A DNA stretch of 64,000 nucleotides from Triatoma infestans (Eukaryota > Arthropoda > Insecta > Hemiptera > Reduviidae): contig JAAEAF010006122.1 of the NCBI GenBank assembly GCA_011037195.1, positions 1-64,000 on the forward strand, in the 5' to 3' direction. The notes under the pieces were generated by a model, which was not told the DNA's origin, made no database searches, and was given only the letters and a program-made list of their open reading frames with translations. The position numbers and the translations under genes were made by a program. This document shows positions 1 through 10,644 of the stretch, piece by piece (positions within the stretch are counted from its first letter, which is position 1; the number at the start of each line of letters is the position of its first letter).

Positions 1-74
1 TGAAAATTGTACGTACTTGTTAATTTTATGGATTCTGGTTGATAAAATATCTCAAACAGCTGGCACCAATGAAA

Positions 75-400
75 TGTTATTGGTGTGATGTGTTGTAGTG
101 TTGTGGTAGCTTGTAGTGGCTTGAGCGGTTTTATAAGGTGGCTTTTAAGTATATATGTTTAAGAGAGAAGTATAAGTAGTAATAAGAAAGTAGTATTGTC
201 ACCACTGCTAACAATAAATATATTCTATTAAAATAATAACTACAAGTTATTTGCAAAGGAATGATTAACTTATTAATATGTACTGATGCTAAGAAAGCGA
301 AAAACAAGTGTTCCTGAAGTGTTCTGCTTCGGTGTCTACAACAAAACTCTATTGAAGGAATGTCTTCTGATATTTCAAATCTTCCCCTGTGAGAAGAAGA
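75..400 (+). repeat. dispersed repeat S, copy 1
   Basis: This stretch resembles 9419-9701 plus 10549-10620, and more weakly 38005-38300. Shared landmarks in order are a G/T-rich start, AGCGGTTT, a GTTTAAGAGAGA box, an AT-rich middle, CTAAGA(A/G)AGCGAAAAAC and GAAGGAATGTCTTCT. No coding motif is visible. The element class is unknown. An apparent minus-strand reading frame here has no recognisable protein similarity. Confidence 0.55.
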
Positions 401-1060
401 GGTAGACAATGCTATCAAGTTCATGAACTCTAAAAGACAGTAGTGGTCTTCTACCTGAAATGCCCTTTTGCAAGGGAATGTCACATATTCTTCATAATTT
501 TGTATTTTTCATATTAAATATAATTTTATATTTCTTGCATCCACCACAAAACACACACACATACACCAAACACTAAACTTCCAGATTGAAGATTGGTGTT
601 CATAATGGTGTGGATAATGTATGTCCACATTATATGTACATACATTATCTCCTGTAATGGGTTCAGATGTCTTGGAGAGGTGTGATGATGTGATGAATAG
701 TTGGGAGTTAGTTAGAGATTTTAGAGAGTTGTTATTCGGAATATGAATTACGAATTTACGAAAATAGATATATGTATATTTTAACAATAATTTAAACGTT
801 TGAAAAGAGAAACTACAATTAATTTAGAATAATATAAATTGTAACTAGAATGCACCAACTATAATGATTGATAAATAATATATGTTTAAATACTTAGATA
901 GGGACGCGCTCCGATGTATGAATTATGTCACAGTAGAATCTTGATGTTACGCTGATGAAATACTGAAGAATAGTCCTCCCCACTCCTGTAGAGAGACACC
1001 TTATATTGTCATCACCACACATTGACAAGTCTTGTAATTACGGGTCACACTCAAACATCT
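401..1060. other. AT-rich, nothing recognised
   Basis: I see no coding motif, RNA gene or clear repeat here, apart from short AC- and TG-rich runs. Confidence 0.5.
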
Positions 1061-1061
1061 C

Positions 1062-1362
1062 TTGCCGTGTGTTGACCCTAGGTCTTGAACAGGTGTTGGC
1101 GGTTATCAAAGGATTGTAGCCAGGTGGTCGGTATTTAGAGTGTTTAGTTTATTGCCGTGTGTTGACCCTAGGTTTTGAATAGGTTGGCAATAGGTGATGG
1201 CAGTTATCAATGGACTATAGCCAGGTGTTCGGTCTTTTGAGTGTTTAGTTTATTGCCGTGTGTTGACCCTAGGTCTTGAATACGTCGGTGAACAGGTGAC
1301 GCGACAGGTGATGGTAGTTATCAAAGGACTGTAGCCAGGTAATCGGTCTTTTGAGTGATTAC
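1062..1362. repeat. three-copy tandem repeat, about 90-110 bp units
   Basis: Units start at 1062, 1152 and 1253, each with TTGCCGTGTGTTGACCCTAG. Each then has a GTTATCAA(A/T)GGA segment, a TAGCCAGGT segment and a GTCTTTTGAGTG-like end. Unit lengths differ through small internal indels around the GGTGATGG motif. No coding potential is seen. It looks like a minisatellite or a small satellite seed. Confidence 0.85.
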
Positions 1363-2880
1363 CCTTGTGAAAGCGATGTGTCTTTGGCGGGCGGTCCTTT
1401 GACCGTGCATTGACCGCGACTGGCTGGCACCACTAGTTATAATTTTTATAATTAAAAATTATATATTTCTGTTATCACTCCTTCTTGTTATCACATTTAC
1501 ACTCCCTTGGGAGCCTCAGCAGATTCAGGACGTATTGGTAACTTCGCTGCCACTTCCTCTATATGTCTAAATTCTTGGGTTTATTCTTTGTTTAATTGAA
1601 TTGCATTTCTTTTTTTTTAATTTATTAATTAATTTGTATTTGTATTATGTTAAAAGAGCAAAAGAGAATAATGTAAAGATAATGAAAATAAAAAGAGATG
1701 AGCCGAATGTATTTGAAATAGAGTGAAGAAGGTGTACGTAATGAACAGTAAGACATACAGACGTGCAGACAAATGTGATGTCATGAAGTAATACTGGTAG
1801 AGTAGCAGAAGTAGTAGTTGTGGTGGTTTTCTACGCTTACATTGTCTTCCTCTTCTGTCTCTCTTGTTTTTTTGTGTGTCCCTGTATGTCTTTCTGTTTT
1901 TCTTCTTCTTCTTCTGCAAACTGATGTAAACACATCCCTTCTGCAACAACGGTACACTAAGTAAATGAGTTCGCTTGCTCCACCATCTATAAGTAGAGGG
2001 GTATCCCATCCATAGTCCCTTCATAACAACGATATGACTGATGTACCTTTATCATAATATTATACAGAGTACCATCGTTCCCCTCACCATCATTCACCTA
2101 TTACTAAACAAAAACAAACGCACACACGCGCACACACAGATCCATTATTGTATTTTCATACAAAATACAAACATAAAGATAATAACGATAAAGTTAATGA
2201 CGCATGTCCATCACTCACACCCTTTTTCTTCATCCCTTTCTTCCCATAATATACAAATATACACATTAATAATATTAACGTTTTCCCCTCCCTTAATAAT
2301 ACTTTTAGTTTAATTATTACACCCATTGTCTTTTCTTACTTATCACCATCATCATCTACATTTCCACCCATATTCACATTAATAGATCATCTGACTGACC
2401 TCTTACTATATTATTTATACCACAATTTAAATAATAAAATTTAATATTTTTTTTTAATTATTAATAATTCATTCACTAATTAAATTTAGTGTAATTATTT
2501 AAGAAAGGGCCTTCCTTTTCAAAGAGAGCTCCTCGGGTCTGAGTTTGCTGAACACAGGACAGGCTTTATATATAATAAACAAATGAATAAATAATTGCAA
2601 TTTAAACTAGGAGTAAGAGAAAGTAAAAACATAAATATTGATATAAGATAGCTGTCAGTTTATAGTTAAAATCTTCAGTCCATTAGCATACTAATTTCTT
2701 GTCTGCGAGGAATTATTTCATATTAAAAGCATTTATGAGTTTGGCTCGTGATATGTTCTAGTGTGTAGCAATTCATCCTTCATGATAAATTCACATAAAC
2801 TTTGTAGAATTTATAATTTCAAGGAGTACTGCTTTTTTTCAGGCCACAAATTTCATCTATCCCTTTTTAAAAAGATTCAC
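1363..2880. other. AT-rich noncoding stretch
   Basis: No gene is recognised. At about 2610-2627 a single GGAGTAAGAGAAAGTAA occurs, identical to the terminal motif of repeat R, but no R body is visible beside it. Pyrimidine-rich runs near 1820-1920 and 2220-2340 give spurious open frames. Confidence 0.5.
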
Positions 2881-2898
2881 TATATATATATATAAAAG

Positions 2899-2929
<31 letters not shown>

Positions 2930-2990
2930 ATATATATTACATATATATGTATATATGTAAAGTATATATGTTTATATACATATACTTACG
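2881..2990. repeat. TA/TG microsatellite tract
   Basis: Alternating TA with short TG runs, simple sequence immediately left of the Tc1-like terminus. Confidence 0.85.
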
Positions 2991-3194
2991 ACAAATAATT
3001 CCGGCCACTTGAAAAGTTCACTATTTCTATGTATAGTTTTCAATTTTTTCGTAATTCTTATCATCATCATCATGTTAACTGATAATAATAAAGCAAATAA
3101 ATAGGATTGTATGGGAAATTTTAATTAATTAATTAGAAAAAAATTAATCTGGAAATATTTTATTTACCTGTTGATTTTTTTGAATTTACATTAT

Positions 3195-3734
3195 TTTTTA
3201 ATGGAATGGTGCTAATACCGAGTATTACCTCCTGTGCCTTTATCATAGCTTCTAGGCGTCTCGGTATGCTCTGAATCAAACGATAAATTTCGTTTTGTGA
3301 GATTAGAGCCCATTCGTCTTGAAGTGCCCTTTCTAGCTCCTGAAGCGTCCCAGAAAGGACTTTCCGATCTGTTATCCGTCTTCAAAGCATATCACACACA
3401 CATGCTCTATGGCATTTAAGTCAGGGAAAAGGGCAAGCCAGTTTAGGATGTCAATATTATGGTTATTAAGAAAGGCCTGCACTATGTGGTCTGTTTGTGG
3501 ACAGGCGATATCGTGCATTAGCACAAACTCCTCAACTATCTCTGGCATGATAGGGACCATATTTCTTGCAGTATATCCGCCAAATACCGAGCAGCAGTCA
3601 TGGAACCTTCACGAATAATCACTAACTGCGTACGCCTTTATAAACTGAATACTTGCCCAAACCATCAGAGTGCCTCGTTGGAAAGGCCTGGAAAGAACAA
3701 AATTGCATTGTGCAAATCTCTGTCCTCTTCCCCT

Positions 3735-3822
<88 letters not shown>

Positions 3823-4292
3823 TTTACGGCCGTCTAGAGCCCTTAAGGCAAATCGGAACTCTTCAGTGAACAATACACTTGCCCACTGCTCCATAGACCA
3901 ATTGATGTATTGCCGATAAAACTGAAGGCAAGAAACTCGGTGCTCCCTGGTTTGTTCTTGCTCTCTTGTGGGGCGAAAACCATCAAACCTTGCTCCTCAA
4001 TCAATCAAGCAATCTCCTCCGTGCTGTTCTCTCACAAATTTGAACATCTCGAACTTCTTGGAAGCGATGATCTACTTCGAAATGTCAGTGTCAAAAACCG
4101 GTCGTCCCGCAGTTCAAGGGCTTTAGGACACCCTGAGCCTGGCCTTCTTGAGAATGAGCCTGATCAGTAATGCTGCACTGCATCTCGCAGAGTTTGGTAG
4201 GAAACACCAATAGCAATGGATGGATATCTGATGGAGCGGCCGTCATCAATAAGTGCTACAGCACATGCGACATCCTCTGCACTAAGGGGCAT
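3195..4292 (-). pseudogene. Tc1-like (DD34E) transposase, dead
   Basis: Transposase of the Tc1 group of IS630/Tc1/mariner, which cuts and pastes DNA at TA sites. Reading the minus strand from an ATG at 4292, fragments in several frames follow the family order. They are an N-terminal helix-turn-helix region starting MPLSAEDVACAV, an RRPGSG-like linker, a catalytic region with FTEEFRF where the first Asp is replaced by Glu, a block with MHDIACPQ carrying the second Asp, and FPDLNAIEH with the third acidic residue. The spacing between the last two acidic residues is 34, as in Tc1. Several stops and frameshifts, plus a CA microsatellite inside the catalytic region (3735-3819), make it a clear pseudogene. 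The 62-residue frame at 3372-3560 is the best-preserved piece. Confidence 0.85.
3735..3819. repeat. (CA)n microsatellite inside transposase
   Basis: About 42 CA units with one interruption (AACAC near 3772). It produces several spurious open frames of alternating Thr-His or Cys-Val. It sits where the Tc1 transposase would encode a short basic segment before its TEICTMQF-like block. Confidence 0.97.
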
Positions 4293-4549
4293 TTTGAAAT
4301 TAGTATTGGTAATTTTTTAATTTTCTTAATCAAGGGGCACGCTAAAGCGAAGATAAGCAAATAAGTAATCAAATCGAAGTGAATAAAAATAAACAAAGTG
4401 ATAATAAATACACAAACTTATAAACATTTTTGATTTATTTAATTTTTTTAATAACAAGTATAATGTACGAAGTCCAATTTATTCTAAAAAGCTAACTATT
4501 TTACGCCAAAACAAAATAACTGGTGAAATCAGACCGAACAATATTATAT

Positions 4550-5441
4550 TATTTATTTTTTAATCTTTATTCATGCTACAATCAGCGCGATAGCGCTATA
4601 AGTAACAATCATACAAAGAACATACATTACAAAATGAGTGGAGAAGCTACCCAATGGTAACACTCCAAAACTATAAAGAATCACTATTCACTCTCTTCAC
4701 TTGAGAGGAGATCACGAGGCCATTGTCTTTTAAGACGTCTAGGAGGGTTATTAGGAAGTGTTCGGGAAGACAGGTGCTGAATTAAAGGGTTTGTGTGAGT
4801 CTGTAGGTTTATATGGAATTTCCTGTAACGGGTTTGGGCGACTTGAGCAATGAACGGTATATTAAGATCAGTATGTATGGTTCGGTTGGAGACGTAAAAA
4901 GGAGCGTTTACAATGTTACGGAGGATTCTGGATTGTAGGGATTGGAGTCTTTGGAGATTTGAGCGTTTGGTTGAACCCCATAGTTCTATTCCGTACGCCC
5001 AGATAGGCTTTAAAATAGATGTATAAATTAGTCTTTTGTTGTCTAGGGAGAGTTTAGATCTGTTGTCCAGTAGTCTTTTAAGTTGTCGAAAGCGTCTGTT
5101 TAGTTCTAGTCTTTTAAGTCTTGTATGAGGATTCCATGTAAGTCTTCGGTCTAAGTAAAGCCCAAGATAGTGAGCAACGTTGACCACTGGTTGTCACTAT
5201 CTTTGTCACTTAAGTTGTAGTAGACTGGGGGAAGAGTAATGCGACGTAGAGTGAAGGTAATGTTTTGGGACTTATTTTCATTAAGTTTAATGACCCATTT
5301 TTTCAACCAATTTTCTAGGGAGGAGAGGTGGGTTTGTAGATTTCTATGGGCTGTTAAGGGATCATTATTGGAAGACAGGATAGCAGTATCATCCGCATAG
5401 GTGAGAAGAATGGTATCAGGATGCGTTGGGATGTCTGCAGA
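4550..5441 (-). mobile_element. Jockey-clade LINE, 5'-truncated insertion
   Basis: A minus-strand non-LTR retrotransposon fragment holding the last part of the reverse transcriptase domain and the C-terminus, then a 3' UTR ending near 4550 with an AATAAAG signal and an A-rich tail. The short sequence TAATATTATTTATTA flanks the right side, and a similar AATATTATATTATTTA lies at the left edge, compatible with a target-site duplication of an AT-rich site. It interrupts the Tc1-like element, so it is the younger of the two. The closest relative in the window is the Jockey element at 23890-27998. Confidence 0.8.
4684..5441 (-). pseudogene. Jockey reverse transcriptase C-terminal part
   Basis: ORF2 of a Jockey-type LINE, which reverse-transcribes its RNA at the target. 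From the 5' side the minus strand encodes the catalytic box LTYADDTAILSS (near 5389-5400), a thumb-like NWLKKWVIKLNENKSQ block, then after one frameshift HLGLYLDRRLTW (near 5170). It continues to SILKPIWAYGIELWG and the C-terminal RNIVNAPFYVSN segment, ending at a stop at 4684. A 167-residue frame starting at 5187 covers the last part. Endonuclease, fingers and most of the palm are missing, so this is a dead 5'-truncated copy. It aligns residue by residue with the C-terminus at 27412-27837. Confidence 0.85.
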
Positions 5442-5517
5442 TTACAAATACCATTATTACAGATTACAGTTAATATTATTTATTAAATGTAATTTTTTAA
5501 GTGGCCGGAATTTTTTG

Positions 5518-6005
5518 CCGGTGAGTATGACGGGCGATTGAAATGAAGGGAAATTACTTTTATTTCTAAATATGACATTATGACAGGCCATGTAATCCAC
5601 CTTCAAACAACTCAATATTGGTATTAACGAACAATAAATAAAATCCAATAATGTTAAAAGTCAATAAATTCGAAGTTATAACAGCTAATGCCGTCCTTAA
5701 ATCTAATTTTATTTTAGTTTAAATATAATTATTTATTATTAAATTAGTTTTTATGTTGTTCAATGGTTTTAAGAGGAAAGTTTATATTGTTTAGAAAGTT
5801 TCAATAGATAAAGAGAATAAGTTATTTTTCTCTTATTGATTTAAAAGAGAATAATTTTCTGGAATTGAGTTATTAAAGGATATATATGTTTTAAATTCTC
5901 CTGAGTTGGGAGAAATATATTTATCGATGTTCTAAAAATGTATTAGTGATTTGTGTATATATTATATTATTGAGTACAAATATATTTGTGTGTGTACGTT
6001 AGTTT
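5518..6005. other. AT-rich, nothing recognised
   Basis: No coding motif or repeat match seen. Confidence 0.5.
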
Positions 6006-6377
6006 GTGTGTATGAGTGAGATCGAGAAGCTAGTAAATATTGATTTAAAATACGAGCTTGCAGAGTATAGTAAACGATTGGCAATATGGGCTAATCGTCG
6101 ATGCATGCCAAATACGGATGCAGTCACAACCCGAAGACTAAAGATTTTACAACGCTCACTCTACTTCGTCCATGCTCAAGTTCTACTTGGCATAATTTGT
6201 TCTAATTTGAAAATTTTACTATTGGCACATTTAATTATCTTTCCTCTTCTATTGGATTGTGACCTCTTAATTTTTGGAGATCAAATGCGTGATCGTCGAA
6301 TCTGGCTATGCCATCCAACAATATTCAGTACTTATCTGGTGACCAGTATTGTTAAACAAGTATATGTTGAAACCTGA
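6006..6377 (+). other. unassigned 123-codon reading frame
   Basis: An open frame of 123 codons starting in a TG-rich run. The product would have a charged N-terminal half (IEKLVNIDLKYELAEYSKRL) and a hydrophobic middle. I recognise no family. No splice sites or conserved neighbours support it, and codon use is not distinctive, so it may be a chance frame or the exon of an unknown element. The following 700 bp show no related coding sequence. Confidence 0.15.
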
Positions 6378-7060
6378 GTATAATTTCATCGTAATAGTGA
6401 GTGGTAGATAGAGCAGGAGAAGTACTAGTGAATAATATCGTCCGTTTGGTTTTGACGATTGAATTTCGGCTTATGATCGACAAAGTGCATCATAGTTTCT
6501 AACCATTACCCTGATCGGTAGTCTTAGGTGATTCAATTTTCGTCTCATGTTACGACACGGCGTAAAAAGGTTTAATATCTTTTTCACTTCCGATCAAGAA
6601 ATTGTCGATTTCTATATTCGTCTGAAATCCTGACACTCAGTCAACTCATGCGGGAATACTATGCACATTCAGCATATTTATGTTGTCGAAGATGGATACG
6701 TGAAAACTGTCACAGAACTAAACATTAGCGCCTGATGCAAGTTCTCTTCGACACTGTCTGATGAGGAATTTGATTTGATTCAACCAGAATTCTTTGTGTT
6801 CTTTAATGATTTTTGGTTTCAAGCTTCCCTTGTGTGTCATTTTTTAGGCTTATTTCGGAAGAGACATTTACCGTATTAATAACAATTGCTTTGATTTTAG
6901 TGTGCCCTTCGAATTTAGGGGTATACAATGTTTGATAGTGTTCAGAGTCTTTTACGATTTTTTATAAAGAAAGTATTTTGTTTGCCAATTAATACCCCAA
7001 ATTATATATTGTACTTAGAGACCAATCTTCATTTAATTTTTTTGCACTTTTAAGTTGCAC
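6378..7060. other. AT-rich, nothing recognised
   Basis: No motif, repeat or coding block recognised. Confidence 0.45.
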
Positions 7061-7077
7061 ATGAATTATATTTATCA

Positions 7078-7584
7078 TTGTCTCGATCTCCCAACACACA
7101 GATACTTTTATTATTAACAAAAAAGATCATGGAAAAAAATTTATTTTGGTTTAAAGAATGGATAAATATTTGTAATCTTTATGGTATTCCTCTGGATAAT
7201 TTAGTATGTAGGCAGTCCAAAGTTGATCATATTATTTCTATTGTAAAAGACAGTATGTTTAATAATTACAGGCAAAAATGTATAAATAGTGAGCAACACC
7301 TTTGGTATAAGGAATTGGATTTTAATATAAATAATTATATTTACAGTCAACTCTTGAATTCTACACAAATTAAATGGATATTCAAGATAAGAGGAGAGCT
7401 ATTGTATTTAAATAAATACTCTTACGCAAAAACTGTTAAAATTTGTTCATTATGTAGCTGTAACCAGATTCAGGATATTTTTCATTTTATATCTGAGTGC
7501 CCTATGTTGGAAACTTTTGGGATGAGATTTTCTAATAAACTAACTTTGACTGTTGCAGCATTTATACAATATATAAATGGGTAA
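7078..7584 (+). pseudogene. LINE C-terminal fragment with CCHC finger (family L)
   Basis: A 168-codon frame representing the extreme C-terminus of a non-LTR retrotransposon ORF2. It carries WIFKIRGELLYLN followed by a C-x2-C-x9-H-x4-C finger (CSLCSCNQIQDIFHFISEC) typical of many LINE C-termini, then a short tail to the stop at 7584. The minus-strand fragment at 10229-10545 has the same WFFKIRGELLFLN block and finger spacing, and 11640-12650 is a third relative, so this is a family. The reverse transcriptase is missing. The start codon given by the frame is probably not meaningful. Clade is uncertain; it is neither the Jockey nor the RNase-H LINE seen elsewhere in the window. Confidence 0.7.
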
Positions 7585-7830
7585 AGATTGACTTTGTCTA
7601 GTGGATTTCTGTTAACATGCTTGCCGCTATAGATATTCTATCGTAAATGATGAAAATTTAATAAACTATTAATAAAATCAACTAACAATTATTTAATAAT
7701 TATGCGTTTTTTTTTTTTGTACGTAGATTATGCAACTCCTCAGACGGTCGAAGACCATGAGAAGTGTCTTGATGCTTGTATTATTGTAAATATTGTATAT
7801 AGTTATTTGTAAATAAAGACTTAATAGTGT
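7585..7830 (+). other. probable 3' UTR of the preceding LINE
   Basis: Follows the LINE stop directly and holds a poly-T run and a GGTCGAAGACC palindrome. It ends with AAATAAAGACTTAAT, a polyadenylation-like signal. The end of the insertion cannot be fixed exactly. Confidence 0.45.
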
Positions 7831-8059
7831 GCCTTTCGAATGCAATTTTGGCCGCGGCATGTTCAAGTTTGAACTTGTAAATAAAAGTTATGATTTCCTA
7901 ATGAAAATAAATGAATTTTAAAATGAATACAAATTAGTATATACATCAATTTATCTTAAAGATGATTACGAGCTAAATGAATCAGGTAAACTATTCATGG
8001 GTAAATAAACAACTGCCAGTGTTCCAACTCAGCAATAATAAGGAAATCGCATTAATATG

Positions 8060-8640
8060 TAATAATATCATTGCAAAATATTATTTTATTGTGACCTATC
8101 ACGGGTGGGCTATACCCCGGCACTGTAGCCAACAGAGGCTTATTGTGCCATCCCCGATAACCTCTAGTAGTTGAAAGGAGGAGTTTGAGGACTTTCACCA
8201 CCAGATCATTTTGGGATACTATCTCCTCAGGTCGCAATGTAACCAAAGGTTACCTTAATTTAGTTATTGCTATGCAATCAAATAGCAGGTAGCGGGCCGT
8301 TTCCTACTCCTCCTGACATAATCTGCACAATGGTTCCACGCTGATAAGCCCCATTTAGTGCAGATGCTTCCTGAACCTGCCATGACCCGTAAGTAGTCCC
8401 GTCACCAGAGAAATCTGGCTCTTACTCAGACTAAGGGCCATTTGGGTCCTCATCCTTTTGCTGTGTGCGGCACTTTGGCTCCCCCTCCAGAGCTCTTCGT
8501 GCTTACTGCGAAACCAGTCCCTAATCGCCGTAAGAAACGCTCCGCCAGTGATCCCCAGGACAGGCTCTGATCCAATGAACGGAGTATTTGCTCCGTTCCT
8601 GGCCAGTTGATTGCAAAGTAGAATTTATCGCTACTGTTTT
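8060..8640 (-). pseudogene. RNase-H-bearing LINE fragment (R1/LOA-like)
   Basis: The minus strand from about 8625 encodes the end of an RNase H domain and C-terminus of a non-LTR element of the kind common in arthropods. Landmarks are LARNGANTPFIGSEPVLGIT, then AIRDWFRSKHEELW, then SLVTGLLTGHGRFRKHLH and a degenerate finger CRLCQEE-ETARYLLFDC. Premature stops follow HLH and EE. The tail contains a GGGGTATAGCCCACCCGTG-like 3' UTR. Reverse transcriptase and endonuclease are absent. Assignment to the R1/LOA group rests on the RNase H plus TGLLTGH pattern and is from memory of the family. Confidence 0.75.
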
Positions 8641-9415
8641 CTTAAAGCACTTTTAAATATTATTTTTGTTTTTTGAAAACTTTGATCTTGTCTTGGTCTT
8701 CTGCCATTGGTTTTTGTTCGGTTATTGATTTTTAACGTTTTGTATACATTGTTCTCTTACTGCGGGGAAAAGGAAGTATTGCTATTGTGATTATAATAAA
8801 ACACGAATAACATTTGCTAGTAACTATGGCAGTTGTTGTTAAAATAATAAATAAAATAAAAAAAATTCAAACAGCATTTGGAAAACTTGTTCGGTACCTA
8901 TTTGTTTATTCATTTTTATTTTTATTTATTTTATTTTTGGTATTTTCTAAAACAATTTTTTTTTTTTGTTTAATGATAAATGTAGTTTTTTTTTTTTTTT
9001 TTAAATATATGTACATCATATAGCTGCCACAATGTTTTCATTCAATAAAACAATTCCAGTTGGTAAATTTTAAATGGAAAACCATGATGGAGAGAGAGAC
9101 AATTCTGCTTTTATTTCATTAAAATTGTTTAACTTTCAATACACAATTTTAACTGTTTGCAGTTTTAATTGCTTGTGGAAACAATTCTGCGGCACGCGCC
9201 CTCTTCTCTTCCTTCATTTCTTTTATTTTAATTTCTGTTTTTTCCTCTTTCTTCTATTTCCATCACTTTTTTTTGGTGTTGCTCTGTTACTCATTCTCTT
9301 TCTTCATTCTTTGAGATTTCTTTCTTTGAAACATTATTGAACATTAAATTATTATTCATTAGCGGTCATTATTTTCTCTTCATGATTTTTATTTTCTCTA
9401 ATTTTAATGTTTATT
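8641..9415. other. T-rich, nothing recognised
   Basis: Low-complexity T-rich sequence. The plus-strand open frames here are Phe/Leu-rich translations of T runs. Confidence 0.55.
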
Positions 9416-9701
9416 GAAATGTATTTGGTGTGTTGAGTTGTTGTGTGTTTGTGGTAGTAGTTGGTGTAGCACGAGCGGTTTAGTAAATGGGCTTGTGTTT
9501 GTAAGGTTTAAGAGAGAGAAGTAATAAAAATAATTAAGAAAACACTGGTAGATTGAATTAAATATATTATCTTTAAAGATATTTAAATGCTACACAATAA
9601 CACAGCAATATGCTTATTAATTTACTGCAATTAGTTGGAATAAACTCTTATGTTATAACTTAAACTGCCACTGATTCTAAGAGAGCGAAAAACAAGAGTA
9701 T

Positions 9702-9714
9702 TGCTTGAATGTCT

Positions 9715-9717
<3 letters not shown>
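9702..9717. repeat. target-site duplication, left copy
   Basis: TGCTTGAATGTCTGTT, repeated exactly at 10549-10564 on the other side of the LINE insertion. Confidence 0.93.

Positions 9718-9783
<66 letters not shown>
9718..9783. repeat. (AAT)n repeat, the LINE tail
   Basis: About 21 uninterrupted AAT units. It abuts the target duplication, so it is the 3' tail of the minus-strand LINE and not an independent microsatellite. Confidence 0.95.
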
Positions 9784-10228
9784 TCTTTATTAGGAAAAAA
9801 ATATAAAAAAATAAAGAAATGACAAAGTATTAAAAGCATGGCATAAGCCGTCTGCTTGAGTTTACTGCAAATAAAATTTAAAGTTATTATTAACGAGTTA
9901 ATATAGTGCGTAATATAAGTATAACAAGGCTTAAGAAAAGTAAATATATATATGTAATGTAGTACAGCAAAAAAATAATAAATATAGTACAATAAGCAAA
10001 TAGTATATACAGTACGTTAAAAAAAGAAAAACCATTAGTAGGCATTTTCAAAGAAAAACTAAAATAAATACCTATAAAAAATACCAAATCTCTTGATGAA
10101 AACAAATAATAATAAAAACCAACTAAATATAAACTAAAAAACGTAATAAAGATAAAATACTTGAGAAAAATTTACATATTACAATAATAAAAAGAAAAAT
10201 ATAGCCAAGGTAACCAGCATAGATATTA

Positions 10229-10545
10229 CTAAGTCGAATCCGCTAACCATTCAAGTCTGATTTGACAGGCATGGCGAGAGTAACGAATCAGTGGTAAACA
10301 GGATGTTTGACCGGTTAAAAATTGAATTATCTCCAGCCTGGAGAGAAAGGATTTGCCGAAATGGAGTAGCCGAAGCTCCACGAGGATAGGACATTCCCCA
10401 AGGAAATGGTATAAATCCTCGCGAACATCATACGAGCAAAGGGAACATTTTTCAGTTATTACCTCTCTATCCACCCATGGCCTAAAATTTAGAAAAAGAA
10501 GTTCCCCTCTAATTTTGAAAAACCAGCGGAGATCTTTAAGCTTTA
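10229..10545 (-). pseudogene. LINE family L C-terminal fragment
   Basis: The minus strand starts inside the protein with DLRWFFKIRGELLFLN. It continues through VDREVITEKCSLCSYD and the C-x2-C-x9-H-x4-C finger ending DLYHFLGEC, and stops after RLEWLADST at 10229. The frame is open throughout this truncated part. It is the same domain as 7078-7584 on the other strand. Endonuclease and reverse transcriptase are missing because of 5' truncation during insertion. Confidence 0.8.
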
Positions 10546-10644
10546 GGATGCTTGAATGTCTGTTTTAGACTCTTTTGAAGGAATGTCTTCTCTTCATAGT
10601 TCAAATCTTTTCAAATAATGCTGGTATGTCTGGAGGGAGTTTTA

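Larger units (their letters stand above)
2992..5517 (-). mobile_element. Tc1-like DNA transposon with nested Jockey fragment
   Basis: The left end (2992, CAAATAATTCCGGCCACTT) and the reverse complement of the right end (5517, CAAAAAATTCCGGCCACTT) form imperfect terminal inverted repeats that continue weakly for about 28 bp. Between them lies a minus-strand DD34E transposase relic (about 3195-4292). Most of the remaining right side is a Jockey LINE fragment (about 4550-5441) that inserted later. I could not identify a clean TA target duplication, so the exact boundaries are estimates. Family assignment comes from the transposase; the termini are read directly. Confidence 0.65.
9718..10548 (-). 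mobile_element. LINE family L insertion with (TTA)n tail and 16-bp TSD
   Basis: A minus-strand, 5'-truncated LINE of 831 bp bounded by TGCTTGAATGTCTGTT on both sides. On its coding strand the 3' end reads CCTAATAAAGAA followed by about 21 ATT/TTA units, so the element ends in a triplet-repeat tail rather than poly(A). The body encodes the family L C-terminus (10229-10545). The intact target duplication and long uninterrupted tail point to a fairly recent insertion. Confidence 0.9.
9419..10640 (+). repeat. dispersed repeat S, copy 2, interrupted by LINE
   Basis: The left part (9419-9717) matches 75-340 and the right part (10549-10640) matches 340-400, through GTTTAAGAGAGA, GAGAGCGAAAAACAAGAGT and GAAGGAATGTCTTCT. 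The two halves are separated by a LINE with a perfect 16-bp target duplication, which proves the interruption is an insertion. Confidence 0.7.

Noticed and set aside
3600..3919. Several overlapping open frames on both strands
   Set aside because: They are translations of the CA microsatellite in alternate frames; the real content is a dead Tc1 transposase.
8814..9340. Phe/Leu-rich open frames that look like membrane proteins
   Set aside because: T-rich low-complexity DNA; no start context, domain or conservation.
9660..10105. Leu-rich minus-strand frames
   Set aside because: They read through the AAT repeat, which is the tail of a LINE insertion.
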